DNA from: Acetispira formosa (nom. nud.)
GTDB taxonomy: Bacteria; Desulfobacterota; Desulfarculia; Adiutricales; Adiutricaceae
Reading direction: 5' to 3'
NCBI GenBank assembly: GCA_023525915.1
Contig: CP026657.1
Span: 1,240,001-1,304,000, forward strand
DNA: 64,000 bases
Part shown: piece after piece, positions 7,102 to 15,358 of the stretch
Position numbering within the stretch: the stretch's first letter is position 1
Layout: each line of letters starts with the position of its first letter
The notes under the pieces: model-generated
Told to the model about the DNA's origin: nothing
The model's database searches: none
The model's input: the letters and a program-made list of their open reading frames with translations, nothing else
Program-made: the position numbers and the translations under genes

Positions 7102-8373
7102 ATGCTGGTTAAACTACCCTGGCTGACTGGTGAGATTTCGGTTGAAATTCCTGACCGGAATCTGGCCGAAGTTCTCAGCCCCAATAAATATCCGCCTTTG
7201 GCGGATCTGGAAGCCGCCACCAACGCGGCCCTGGAGGCGCCCATTGGGCTCACGGCCATAAAGACATGGGCCAAATCAGGGCAGAAAGTGCTGATAGTCT
7301 CTGACGACAATACCCGGATGACGCCGGTGGCCCGGCTTCTGCCGCCTTTGGTGCGCCGCCTGAATGAGGCCGGAGTCCCTGACGGCGACATCACCGTGCT
7401 GATGGCTCTGGGCACTCATCGTTACATGACTGATGAGGAAATGATTCAAAAGGTCGGCCCGGAAATGTTCAGCCGTCTGACGGTCATTAATCATCTTTGG
7501 AAAGATGAGGCCAATCTGGCCGACCTCGGTTCCACTGACAGCGGCATACCGTTGAAGGTAAATAAGCTTCTGGTGGAAAGCGATGTGGTCATCGGCATCG
7601 GGGCGGTGGTTCCTCACCACATCCCCGGTTTTTCCGGGGGAGCCAAGATCATACAGCCCGGCGTATGCGGGCCGGTGACCACGGCGGAAACGCACCTTCT
7701 CTCCTGCCGGGGCGGCGGGGACAGCCTTTTAGGCCAGATTGACAACCCGGTGCGGCGGGATCTGGATGAAATGGGCCGCCGGGTGGGATTGTCGGCCATT
7801 ATAAATGTGGTTCTGACGCCGGAAGGTGAACCGGTCGGAGTTTTCTTCGGCCATTACAGAGAAGCTTTTCAGACGGCTGTGGAGTTGGCTAAAAAGATTT
7901 ACGGCGTTAAATACACCGTAAAACCGGACATCGTGCTCAGCAACTCCCACCCATGCGACCTGGATTTCTGGCAGGCCCACAAATCCCAGTATCCCGCCCA
8001 AATCATGGTCAAGCCCGGCGGAACCATTATTCTGGCCACTCCCTGCCCTGAAGGGATCAGTCCGGTGCATACGGATCTGAAAAATTTCACTCACTACGGC
8101 AGCCAGGAGATTCAGGATAAATATCGTTCCGGCGAGCTCAAAAACGGAGTGGCCGTGGCCCTGGCCACGGCTTGGGCGATGGTGCGTGAGAAAGCGTCGG
8201 TCATAACCTATTCCACCGGCTTGAGCGATGAGGAGATTACGGCGCTGGGCCATACCAGGGCCGAGAGCCTGAATTGGGCGGTGGAAGAGGCCCTGCGGCG
8301 GCAGGGTGGTGAGGCGAAAATTTCTGTTCTGACCCACGCGCCGGATATGCTGCCCATTTGGGCGGGTGAGTGA
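7102..8373 (+). CDS. larA: LarA-family nickel-pincer 2-hydroxyacid racemase/epimerase
   Basis: The 423-residue protein belongs to the LarA family (DUF2088), whose founding member racemises lactate with a covalently bound nickel-pincer nucleotide. His106 (ALGTHR), His172 (VPHHIPGF), Lys182 (GFSGGAK) and His198 (AETH) fall exactly two residues before the four key residues of Lactobacillus plantarum LarA (His108, His174, Lys184, His200), so cofactor binding and catalysis look intact. The N-terminal SDDNTR motif is also present. LarA homologues act on lactate, malate or other 2-hydroxyacids, so the substrate is uncertain. Its place at the end of the TRAP operon implies that the imported acid is its substrate. 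The cofactor genes larB, larC and larE are not in the window. Confidence 0.85.
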   Translation: MLVKLPWLTGEISVEIPDRNLAEVLSPNKYPPLADLEAATNAALEAPIGLTAIKTWAKSGQKVLIVSDDNTRMTPVARLLPPLVRRLNEAGVPDGDITVLMALGTHRYMTDEEMIQKVGPEMFSRLTVINHLWKDEANLADLGSTDSGIPLKVNKLLVESDVVIGIGAVVPHHIPGFSGGAKIIQPGVCGPVTTAETHLLSCRGGGDSLLGQIDNPVRRDLDEMGRRVGLSAIINVVLTPEGEPVGVFFGHYREAFQTAVELAKKIYGVKYTVKPDIVLSNSHPCDLDFWQAHKSQYPAQIMVKPGGTIILATPCPEGISPVHTDLKNFTHYGSQEIQDKYRSGELKNGVAVALATAWAMVREKASVITYSTGLSDEEITALGHTRAESLNWAVEEALRRQGGEAKISVLTHAPDMLPIWAGE

Positions 8374-8418
8374 GGAATCCGGCTTCGGCCGCAACCCAAA
8401 TCGCCCGACATAGCGAAG

Positions 8419-8456
8419 ACAGAGCCTCCGTGGAAAAAATTCCACGGAGGCTCTGT
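8419..8456 (+). terminator. Strong hairpin after larA
   Basis: A perfect 17-base-pair stem (8419-8435 with 8440-8456) closes a loop AAAA 45 bases after the larA stop codon. It lacks a long T tract, so it may act as an RNA-stabilising 3' end or as a weak terminator. The rest of 8457-8809 holds no supported gene, only the REP-like copy B. Confidence 0.6.
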
Positions 8457-8620
8457 TCTGATGAATACATGCAAAGGTGTCTGAAAAATTTCTGGGAGTT
8501 CGGTGAGCGGCGGATGGCAGCCGGGGGAGAAATGGTCAGCGTTCTTGTAAGGTGTGATAGCAGGCAATTTTAATTATGGCCAACTCCGCTGCATATAACG
8601 GGGGTCGAGCCATGGATGGC

Positions 8621-8689
8621 GAGACGGAGCGCCAGCGACTGATTTTGAGGCAAGGTCGCAACTCGCGAAGCAAAAACCACGCTTTTTGC
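8621..8689 (-). repeat. REP-like unit, copy B
   Basis: Read on the minus strand, a GCAAAAA-N6-TTTTTGC hairpin (8670-8689) is followed after 28 bases by CAGTCGCTGGCGCTCCGTC (within 8621-8641). Nineteen bases of this motif are identical to copy C at 37868-37889. The copy is bracketed by AATTATGGC (near 8575) and GCCATAATT (near 8731), which may mark the element's outer ends. Confidence 0.6.
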
Positions 8690-8809
8690 GTAGCTGTAAG
8701 CTGCGGGTTCAAGGGAAAAAGCCATAATTGAATCGCCACAAAAACAATACCCGGCTTCCGGCGGGTTGGCGATTTACCACAAAAGTATTGGTGAACAGCA
8801 GCCCGGAAT

Positions 8810-9505
8810 CTATTCGCCGCCGCCGATTTTGTAGCCGACGCCGTGCTGGGTCTGGATGATTTCCTTGCCGCCCTTGGCTCCGAACTTTTTGCGGATATGA
8901 AGGATATGGCTGTCAATGGTGCGGTCACTGACGATGGTGTCCTGATACACCAGATTCAATAGCTCATCACGGGTAAACACTTTGCTCGGGCGAGCCAGCA
9001 TGGTTCTGAGCAGATGAAATTCGGTGGCCGTCAAATCCACCGGAGCCTCATCCCAATAAGCGGTGAATGATTCAGGGTCCATGCGCAGACGGCCGCGCCG
9101 GAGACTGGCGTCCGCCGCCGACACGGCTGCCGTCGGCAAAGGGCGGCGGCGCAGAATAGCCTGCACCCTGGCCACCAGCTCACGCGGGCTGAAGGGTTTG
9201 GTGACGTAATCATCGCCGCCGATAGTCAGGCCCATAACCCGGTCCACTTCCTCATCGCGGGCCGAAAGAAAAAGCACCGGCACCTGGCTGGTTTCCCTCA
9301 GGCGCTGGCAGACCCACAGTCCGTCACGATCCGGCAGATTGATATCCAGCACCACCAGGGCCGGCTCGCGGCGGCGGAAAGCTTCCAGCGCGGCTTCGCC
9401 GGTGCTGGCCACGGCCACCTCAAAACCCGCCGCTTTCAGGGCGAACTCTATGATTTCCGCTATGTGCGGATCATCATCCACCACCAGTATCAAGTACGGC
9501 GTCAC
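8810..9505 (-). CDS. OmpR-type response regulator
   Basis: The 231-residue protein has an N-terminal receiver domain with the acidic cluster Asp10-Asp12, phospho-acceptor Asp54 (VVLDINLPD), a Ser in FLSARDEE and Lys in DDYVTKPFSP, followed by a winged-helix DNA-binding domain ending RTIDSHILHIRKKFG and HGVGYKI. It should bind DNA when phosphorylated by a sensor kinase, but no kinase gene is adjacent. Its ATG overlaps the stop of the upstream GH57 gene (ATGA), so the two are translationally coupled. Control of glycogen or stress genes is a plausible inference. Confidence 0.92.
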   Translation of the reverse strand: MTPYLILVVDDDPHIAEIIEFALKAAGFEVAVASTGEAALEAFRRREPALVVLDINLPDRDGLWVCQRLRETSQVPVLFLSARDEEVDRVMGLTIGGDDYVTKPFSPRELVARVQAILRRRPLPTAAVSAADASLRRGRLRMDPESFTAYWDEAPVDLTATEFHLLRTMLARPSKVFTRDELLNLVYQDTIVSDRTIDSHILHIRKKFGAKGGKEIIQTQHGVGYKIGGGE

Positions 9506-12084
9506 TTGCTTCTCTCCCCTTCGGCCGAAGGCACCAGCACCAACTGCGGCTTCTTCATGCCGGCGAAACCCAACAGGTCGCCTATCTCCCGCATGGCTTC
9601 CATTTCATCAATGGCCAGACGGCTCATAAAAGCCGGATCATTGAGCAGGTCATACCACTGATTCTGGCTCTTCCATAAATCCAGTTGGAAATCCTCCTCT
9701 TTAACAATTTTGATGAAGCTGGCTATTTCCCCCAAAATTCGCTTGGGCGCGGTGGAGGTCTCCAGTTCGCGGAAAGAGCGGTCAAAGAACCCGGCGCTAA
9801 GTTCGCCCAGGGTCGGCTCATCCTTGGCAATGCCCACCAGGCCGCGCTTGTTGAGAACGTTGGCCAGGGAGACCATGTTCACGGGCTTCCCGCACCCGGC
9901 CGGGGCCAGGATGCGTTTCAGCTCGGCCTCACCCATAACTCTGAAGATGAAACGCTCCACCCAGCTTAGGGGACTGCCCGATGAGCGGTGCATCATCAAA
10001 AGATGCTGATTCAAATGGAACAGGTCGCGGGTGTGATTCTTGATTTCGTCATAAACGTCACTGACCATGGCCGACAGAAGGTTGGCCCGGCTGTGGGGCA
10101 GAAGGTCATCCATCACAAAGCGCGAAGCCAGGGGCATCAGCCGCACCATCGAATCCCAGATGCTGAGGGTGGAAAGGGCGCTCAACTCTTCGCCCAGGGC
10201 GGTCTGGAGCACCTTTTCATCCGTCCAGTCAGCCAGAACGCCCGGCTCTTCCGGTTCCCCCACCAGAATGGCCAAATGGGTGCCGCCGGAATATATGCCC
10301 AGGCACTGATAAGTCACCCCGCCGCCCAGACGGCGGTCAAAAAGCTCCACCGATCCGGCCATAACCTCCAGCCCTTCACCGCTGAGGCGGGTGACCTGGC
10401 CGGTGTTGAAGTTCGGGGTGGAGAACAGGCTCAAAACCTCCGGGGCCTCTAAAAGCTCGGCCGCCGCCCAGTGCGCGGCCAGGGCCCGGCCGCTGAGACT
10501 GTCGGGCGTCACCAGGCGGCGCCAGATATCCAGTCCGCCCGGATACTCCGTCTCGTTAGGCACGATCAGCGAAAGGTATTTCAGCAAACCTTCCACCAGG
10601 TCACAGCGGGTGTAAGGCTGGGCCAGTTCCATGGCCCGGAGGGCGTAGCGCAGGTTCTGCACCGGCTCCAGGCCGGAAATGTCGTCAAAGAACCAGGCGC
10701 AGCTGGTGAACATGTAAAGGCTCATCAACTGGGATTCCATAAGCTTGAAAACGGAGCGCCGGTCGTCCGCGTCCAGTTCGCCCAACTGATGTTTTCGTAT
10801 GAAATCGGCCCTGGCTTCATCACTATAGTCAGCGATTACCACTTGGATATAGTCGTCCCGCGCCGCCCAGGGGTCGGCCAGGAAGCGTCCGGCTTCGCGT
10901 TCGAAAGTTTCAGCCAGTTGGCCGCCCAGCCAGTCCAGGCCATTGCGCAGGGGTTCGCGCCACTGTTGGTTCCACTGGCCCCGCCCGCCGCCGGTGTTGC
11001 ACCCGCAGTCCGAGCGCCACCGCTCCACCCCGTGGGCGCAGCTCCAGGAAGTAGCATCAATGATCCGGGCTTCCTTCACCGGCGGAAACAGGGCCAGATA
11101 CTGGCCATAGTTGGTCAGGACAATGGGATCGCCGCCCTTCTGTTCCTCCAGATGGTTGAAGAGCCAGGCCAGGGCCATGTCGCCAAACTGAAAATGGTGG
11201 CCGTAAGATTCGCCGTCCGTAGCCAGGTTGACCAGCCGGGGCGAGCCGTCCTCTTTGGGCTGGCCGAAAGCCTGCTCAACGCGGCTCAAAAGGCTCCGTC
11301 CGTCGCTCAACAGGTTCTCAAAGGCGATGGAACGGGAAACTGGCCCGTCATAGAAAAAAACGTCAATATAATCTTTCGGCCCCGTCCCCCAGAAAACCCG
11401 GTAAGGTTCGCGGGGATCGACCCTCCCGCCGGAGACGTCCAGCCACTCTTCGTTGACCGGGGGCGCGCTTTTGGCGGTTTTTTTGGCGGCGGCCCGCCCG
11501 GCGCTTTTGACCGGCCTGGCGGCCAGCGGCCGTACCGCCCCGGCCTGCCCCTGTGACAGCACCGTGAACTTCAGCCCCTCCTCGGCCATGACCTGGAGAG
11601 TGGCCAGATCGACGGCCGTTTCAGCCAGCCACATGCCCTCCGGCTGGCGGCCGTAGCGCCGCTTGAAATCGGCTATGCCCCAGCGCACCTGGGTGCGCTT
11701 GTCGCGCTCGGTGGCCAGGGGCATGATGATGTGGTTATAGACCTGGGCCAGGGCCGGGCCGTGGCCGTCCCTTTTATGGGCGGCGGCCCTATCGGCTTCG
11801 ACGATGCGGGCATAAGTATCGGGATCGGCCGTCTCCATCCATGAGAGGAGGGTCGGGCCAAAATTAAAGCTCAGGTATTGGTAATTATTGATGAGTTTTT
11901 TGATTTCGCCTTCAGCGGTCAACAGGCGTGAGCGGGCGTTGGGGGCATAGCATTCCCGATTAATGCGGGCGTTCCAGTTTTCAAAGGGGGCGGCTGAATC
12001 CTGGGGTTCAATGGCCAGTATCCAGGGGTTTTCACGCGGCGGCTGATAGAAGTGCCCATGAATAATTAAATATCGATTCGCCAA
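9502..12084 (-). CDS. GH57-family glycoside hydrolase with DUF3536 region
   Basis: This large cytoplasmic protein has an N-terminal glycoside hydrolase family 57 domain (YLIIHGHFYQPPREN, FNFGPTLLSWME and the GMWLAETAVD motif that carries the catalytic Glu), followed by a long DUF3536-type C-terminal region. GH57 members cleave or rearrange alpha-1,4/1,6-glucans, so a role in glycogen turnover fits glgA just upstream. The open frame reaches a GTG at 12114, but TTG at 12082-12084 has AAGGA six bases before it and gives the family's usual N-terminus (MANRYLIIHGHF). A stretch rich in Lys, Ala and Arg (KSAGRAAAKKTAKSA) interrupts the catalytic domain. The 3' end overlaps the response regulator gene. 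Confidence 0.85.
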   Translation of the reverse strand: MANRYLIIHGHFYQPPRENPWILAIEPQDSAAPFENWNARINRECYAPNARSRLLTAEGEIKKLINNYQYLSFNFGPTLLSWMETADPDTYARIVEADRAAAHKRDGHGPALAQVYNHIIMPLATERDKRTQVRWGIADFKRRYGRQPEGMWLAETAVDLATLQVMAEEGLKFTVLSQGQAGAVRPLAARPVKSAGRAAAKKTAKSAPPVNEEWLDVSGGRVDPREPYRVFWGTGPKDYIDVFFYDGPVSRSIAFENLLSDGRSLLSRVEQAFGQPKEDGSPRLVNLATDGESYGHHFQFGDMALAWLFNHLEEQKGGDPIVLTNYGQYLALFPPVKEARIIDATSWSCAHGVERWRSDCGCNTGGGRGQWNQQWREPLRNGLDWLGGQLAETFEREAGRFLADPWAARDDYIQVVIADYSDEARADFIRKHQLGELDADDRRSVFKLMESQLMSLYMFTSCAWFFDDISGLEPVQNLRYALRAMELAQPYTRCDLVEGLLKYLSLIVPNETEYPGGLDIWRRLVTPDSLSGRALAAHWAAAELLEAPEVLSLFSTPNFNTGQVTRLSGEGLEVMAGSVELFDRRLGGGVTYQCLGIYSGGTHLAILVGEPEEPGVLADWTDEKVLQTALGEELSALSTLSIWDSMVRLMPLASRFVMDDLLPHSRANLLSAMVSDVYDEIKNHTRDLFHLNQHLLMMHRSSGSPLSWVERFIFRVMGEAELKRILAPAGCGKPVNMVSLANVLNKRGLVGIAKDEPTLGELSAGFFDRSFRELETSTAPKRILGEIASFIKIVKEEDFQLDLWKSQNQWYDLLNDPAFMSRLAIDEMEAMREIGDLLGFAGMKKPQLVLVPSAEGERSK

Positions 12085-12154
12085 AATAAAATCCTTGTGG
12101 TGCGTGGCCCGCACTGGGCTATGTCTGGGTGAGGTTTTCCCTGGGCGCTGGTTT

Positions 12155-12248
12155 TGGCGGCTATCATCGTATTAAGAGCGGTGCCCCCGCCGCTGATAAC
12201 GCGGCCATAGACAAGGGGAATACATTCTTAATACGATGATGGCCGCCA
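12155..12248. repeat. Long inverted repeat between glgA and the GH57 gene
   Basis: Two 23-base arms (12155-12177 and 12226-12248), each containing ATCATCGTATTAAGA or its complement, are complementary except for one base and enclose 48 bases. Further short hairpins (for example CCAGGGC-TGT-GCCCTGG near 12307) lie between it and the glgA stop codon. It lies after glgA and before the GH57 start, so it could end the glgA transcript. No gene is seen in 12115-12328. Confidence 0.6.
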
Positions 12249-12328
12249 TAGTTAACTATTACTGGAAGGACCCGCCTAGACGAAGGATGCGCGAGCATCC
12301 GTGGGTCCAGGGCTGTGCCCTGGCAGGG

Positions 12329-13789
12329 CTATGCCCTGGTCAGAATGCGTTCGAACAGATTTATGTATTTGCGGGCTGAGCTGTCCCAGGAAAAATCCTC
12401 GTTCATTCCGGCCTGCACCATGGCCTGAAAATCCTTGGGGCGCGCGTAGAGATCCACAGCCCTCTTCATGGCCAGCATCATGGCCCGGGCCTGAAACTGG
12501 CTGAATTTGAAGCCGGTGTCCCACACACCGGGTGGGTTCTGGCCGGAATTGTCGCGGATGGTGTCGTTTAAGCCGCCTACCGCCCGCACCACCGGCACCG
12601 TGCCGTATTTCAGCCCATACATCTGCACCAGGCCGCAAGGTTCATACATTGATGGTATCAGCACAAAATCCGAACCGGCGATAATGCGGTGGGCCAGCCC
12701 ATCATCGTAGCCGATGTGAATGCGGCACTGGCCCGGAAAACCGGCGGCCATATTTTTGGCCATATCTTCATAAAAAGTTTCGCCCGAACCTAAAATAACC
12801 AGGCCGATACCCAGCCTGAACAGGTCTTCGGCCGCCTCCACCACCAGGCTGAAGCCCTTCTGCCCGGCCAGGCGGCCCACCATGCCCACCACCGGCTTGT
12901 TTTCCATGCCGGTGAGACCTAATTCCTTCATCAGGGCGGCTTTGCATTGGGCTTTTCCAGCTAAATCTTCCGGGGTGTAATTGGCGGCGATGTGTTTATC
13001 GGTGGCCGGGTTCCATATGCCATAATCAACCCCGTTAAGTATGCCCACCAGCTTGGAGGCATGGTGACGCATGGCCCCGTCCAGCCCGTGGCCGCCTTCG
13101 GGAGTCTGAACTTCCTGGGCATAGCTGGGAGAGACGGTGACCATGGCCTGGCTGTAGGTTATGCCGGCTTTCAAAAGGCTGCTTTGGCCGAAATATTCGA
13201 CCCCGTCAATATTGTGATACGAGGGGGGGAGGTCCAGCAGCCCCTGAAGCTCCGGCGGCACCAGCCCCAGATAGCCCTGATTATGGATGATGAAAACGCC
13301 TTTGGGCCGCTCCAGGCCTTCCACCTTGAGAAGCGGCATCAGAAGGCCGGTCTGCCAGTCGTTGCCGACCAGGATGTCGGGATAGGCGTCAAGGAAGGGC
13401 AGGACTTCCAGCACGGCTTTGCAGAAGAATGAAAAGCGCTCCGGGTTGTCGGGGTGCTCCACCCCTTCATAGCCATACAATCCGGGACGGTTGAAAAAAC
13501 GATCACACCGAATGAGGTAGGCCGGGACGCCCGGGGCCAGTTCGCCCCGCAGAAGGGAGCCGGGAATGTCTTCACCGGACTGACTGACGGTAAAATCGGT
13601 ATTCATATCGGTGAATTTGAAGGATTTATGTTCCAGGATAGTCTGATAGGCGGGAAGTATCACGGCGGCCCCGGCACCCTGACGGGTCAGGGCCTGCGGC
13701 AGGCTGCCGGCCACATCGGCCAGTCCACCGGTCTGGGCCAGCGGACGCACCTCCGGGGAGGCAATGAGCACTTCTATCTTTTTGGTCAC
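12329..13789 (-). CDS. glgA: Glycogen synthase
   Basis: This 486-residue GT5 glycosyltransferase should extend alpha-1,4-glucan from ADP-glucose or UDP-glucose. The N-terminal nucleotide-sugar motif reads QTGGLADVAGSLP, with Gln where most enzymes have Lys in KTGGL. Other landmarks are normal: NDWQTGLLMPLL, GILNGVDYGIWNP, VGMVGRLAGQKGF and the C-terminal EPCGLVQMYGLKYGTVPVVRAVGGLNDTI. Translation starts at GTG 13789 with AGAGGA before it. It is the first gene of a minus-strand glycogen group with the GH57 protein and response regulator, although an inverted repeat separates it from them. Confidence 0.95.
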   Translation of the reverse strand: MTKKIEVLIASPEVRPLAQTGGLADVAGSLPQALTRQGAGAAVILPAYQTILEHKSFKFTDMNTDFTVSQSGEDIPGSLLRGELAPGVPAYLIRCDRFFNRPGLYGYEGVEHPDNPERFSFFCKAVLEVLPFLDAYPDILVGNDWQTGLLMPLLKVEGLERPKGVFIIHNQGYLGLVPPELQGLLDLPPSYHNIDGVEYFGQSSLLKAGITYSQAMVTVSPSYAQEVQTPEGGHGLDGAMRHHASKLVGILNGVDYGIWNPATDKHIAANYTPEDLAGKAQCKAALMKELGLTGMENKPVVGMVGRLAGQKGFSLVVEAAEDLFRLGIGLVILGSGETFYEDMAKNMAAGFPGQCRIHIGYDDGLAHRIIAGSDFVLIPSMYEPCGLVQMYGLKYGTVPVVRAVGGLNDTIRDNSGQNPPGVWDTGFKFSQFQARAMMLAMKRAVDLYARPKDFQAMVQAGMNEDFSWDSSARKYINLFERILTRA

Positions 13790-14067
13790 GGAGTCCTCTT
13801 TCAGTCGGCCGGGCCATTCGCCGGCCGATTTTATTCATGACTTTATCCCTGAAATTGCGGTGCGGCGACAGCAAAAAAGATGATTTTTATCTGGCGGGGG
13901 GCCTGTCGGCTTCAAAATCAACCGCCAGCGCTTCCGTCTCACTACTTTCAACCGTATATTCCGGGATCATCGTATCACATATAGATGTATCAAATGCTAT
14001 ATTAATGTATAACCTTTCACATCAAAAATCAAGGCACAACCTTTGGGCCGGATGAACGTTTGTTATC

Positions 14068-14222
14068 AGTCTTCCGGCTGCCATTAGGCAGACGCATTTT
14101 CCAGCCTTTAAGAATGCCAATCAGGCCGCCGCGGGGAGAAATGTTTTTGCCCTTCTCCGTGACTAATACCCCAGGAACGGAGGCGGGCAAAAACATTTCT
14201 CCCGGCGGCGGTCACCCATTTC
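14068..14222 (+). repeat. Composite palindromic element, copy 1 (partial)
   Basis: Only the right half is intact: a type I hairpin at 14125-14209 with loop TGACTAATACCCCAGGAA, less perfect than in other copies (a CCTT..AGGCGGG stretch no longer pairs fully). To its left are remnants of the type II right arm (CTTCCGGCT) and the characteristic spacer. It lies between the divergent genes glgA and terC. The remaining 13790-14067 is AT-rich and probably holds the promoters; I see no gene there. Confidence 0.8.
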
Positions 14223-14368
14223 CGCCCCATTGTCTTTATAAAAACAGTGTGGTATCCTGATCACCAGTTTTTTCGCCCCTCTTTACGCGGGGCGGACTCT
14301 TTTTGTAAACAGGCCTGTTTTCCCGGCAAGAGCCGGACAGACCATAATCATTACAGACCGGAGTTCCA

Positions 14369-15358
14369 ATGCTTGGCGAATACTCACTGGCCGAAGTGGC
14401 CATATTCTGCGTCATAGTCGTCGCGGCCCTTCTGGTGGACCTTTTCGCCCATAAAAGCGACGAGGCCATTTCCCTCAAAAACGCCGCCATATGGTCGGTG
14501 ATCTGGGTCTCTCTAGGTCTGGGTTTTGCCGCCTATGTCGGCCTGACTCACGGGCGCGAACAGAGCTATCTTTATCTGGCCGGGTATCTTTTGGAAAAAA
14601 GCCTCTCGGTTGATAACCTCTTCGTCTTTATGGCCATATTCTCCTCTTTTTCCGTCAAGGACGAATATCAGCACCGCGTGCTTTATTACGGCATCATCGG
14701 CGCCCTCATTCTGCGCCTGATCTTCGTGGCCGCCGGCGCTTCGCTCCTGGCCCTTTTCGACAAGTGGGCCCTCACCGCTTTCGGTCTGTTTGTCCTGTGG
14801 TCGGCCTGGAAAATGTGGCAGGAAAGCCAGAAGCCTGATGATGAAATCGTCGATTACACCCATCACTGGGCTGTTTCGCTGGCCGGCAAGGTCATGCCCG
14901 TCTCCAACCGTCTGGACGGCCACAACTTCTTCACCAAAATCGATAACCGCTGGCACCTGACCCCCCTGTTCCTGTGCCTGGTGACCGTGGAAGTGGCCGA
15001 CGTCATGTTCGCTTTTGACAGCGTCCCGGCCATCATCGCCATAACCCAGGAACCTTTTTTGGTCTATACTTCCAACATTTTCGCCATATTGGGCCTGAGA
15101 TCCATGTATTTCCTCCTGGCCGCCGCCAAACGCTATTTGTGCCATTTGGAAAAATCGGTCATAATAATACTGGCCTTTATCGGCTTGAAAATGCTTGTGC
15201 AGGTTTTCGCCAATATACATATCAAACCGATGTACAGCCTGGCTGTGGTCATCGGGCTTCTGGCCTTTGGCGTCATCGGCTCGATTGTTTTTCCTGAAAA
15301 ACCCGAAAAACCTGAAGATTCGGAAAAGCCTGAAACACCTGAAGGAGGAACCAAATAA
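14369..15358 (+). CDS. terC: TerC-family integral membrane protein
   Basis: This 329-residue protein belongs to the TerC/Alx family of inner-membrane proteins linked to metal (often manganese) export and tellurite resistance. It has about eight or nine membrane helices and the two family motifs with paired acidic residues, EKSLSVDNLFVFMAIF and ADVMFAFDSVPAIIAIT, which probably bind a cation. The C-terminus is a short proline/glutamate repeat (PEKPEKPEDSEKPETPE). The stop codon shares one base with the aroA start (TAATG), so it heads a tight operon with the chorismate genes, a pairing with no obvious functional logic. Confidence 0.92.
   Translation: MLGEYSLAEVAIFCVIVVAALLVDLFAHKSDEAISLKNAAIWSVIWVSLGLGFAAYVGLTHGREQSYLYLAGYLLEKSLSVDNLFVFMAIFSSFSVKDEYQHRVLYYGIIGALILRLIFVAAGASLLALFDKWALTAFGLFVLWSAWKMWQESQKPDDEIVDYTHHWAVSLAGKVMPVSNRLDGHNFFTKIDNRWHLTPLFLCLVTVEVADVMFAFDSVPAIIAITQEPFLVYTSNIFAILGLRSMYFLLAAAKRYLCHLEKSVIIILAFIGLKMLVQVFANIHIKPMYSLAVVIGLLAFGVIGSIVFPEKPEKPEDSEKPETPEGGTK

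Noticed and set aside
8370..8573. 67-codon frame overlapping the hairpin after larA
   Set aside because: It runs through the 17-base-pair stem and has no ribosome-binding site or protein-like features.
13837..14055. 72-codon frame between glgA and terC
   Set aside because: No start signal and serine-rich random composition; the region is better explained as the glgA promoter region.
14068..14222. Palindromic repeats at 14-48 kb as a CRISPR array
   Set aside because: The units are scattered over 34 kb, are long palindromes of about 85 bases, and have no regular spacers or cas genes.
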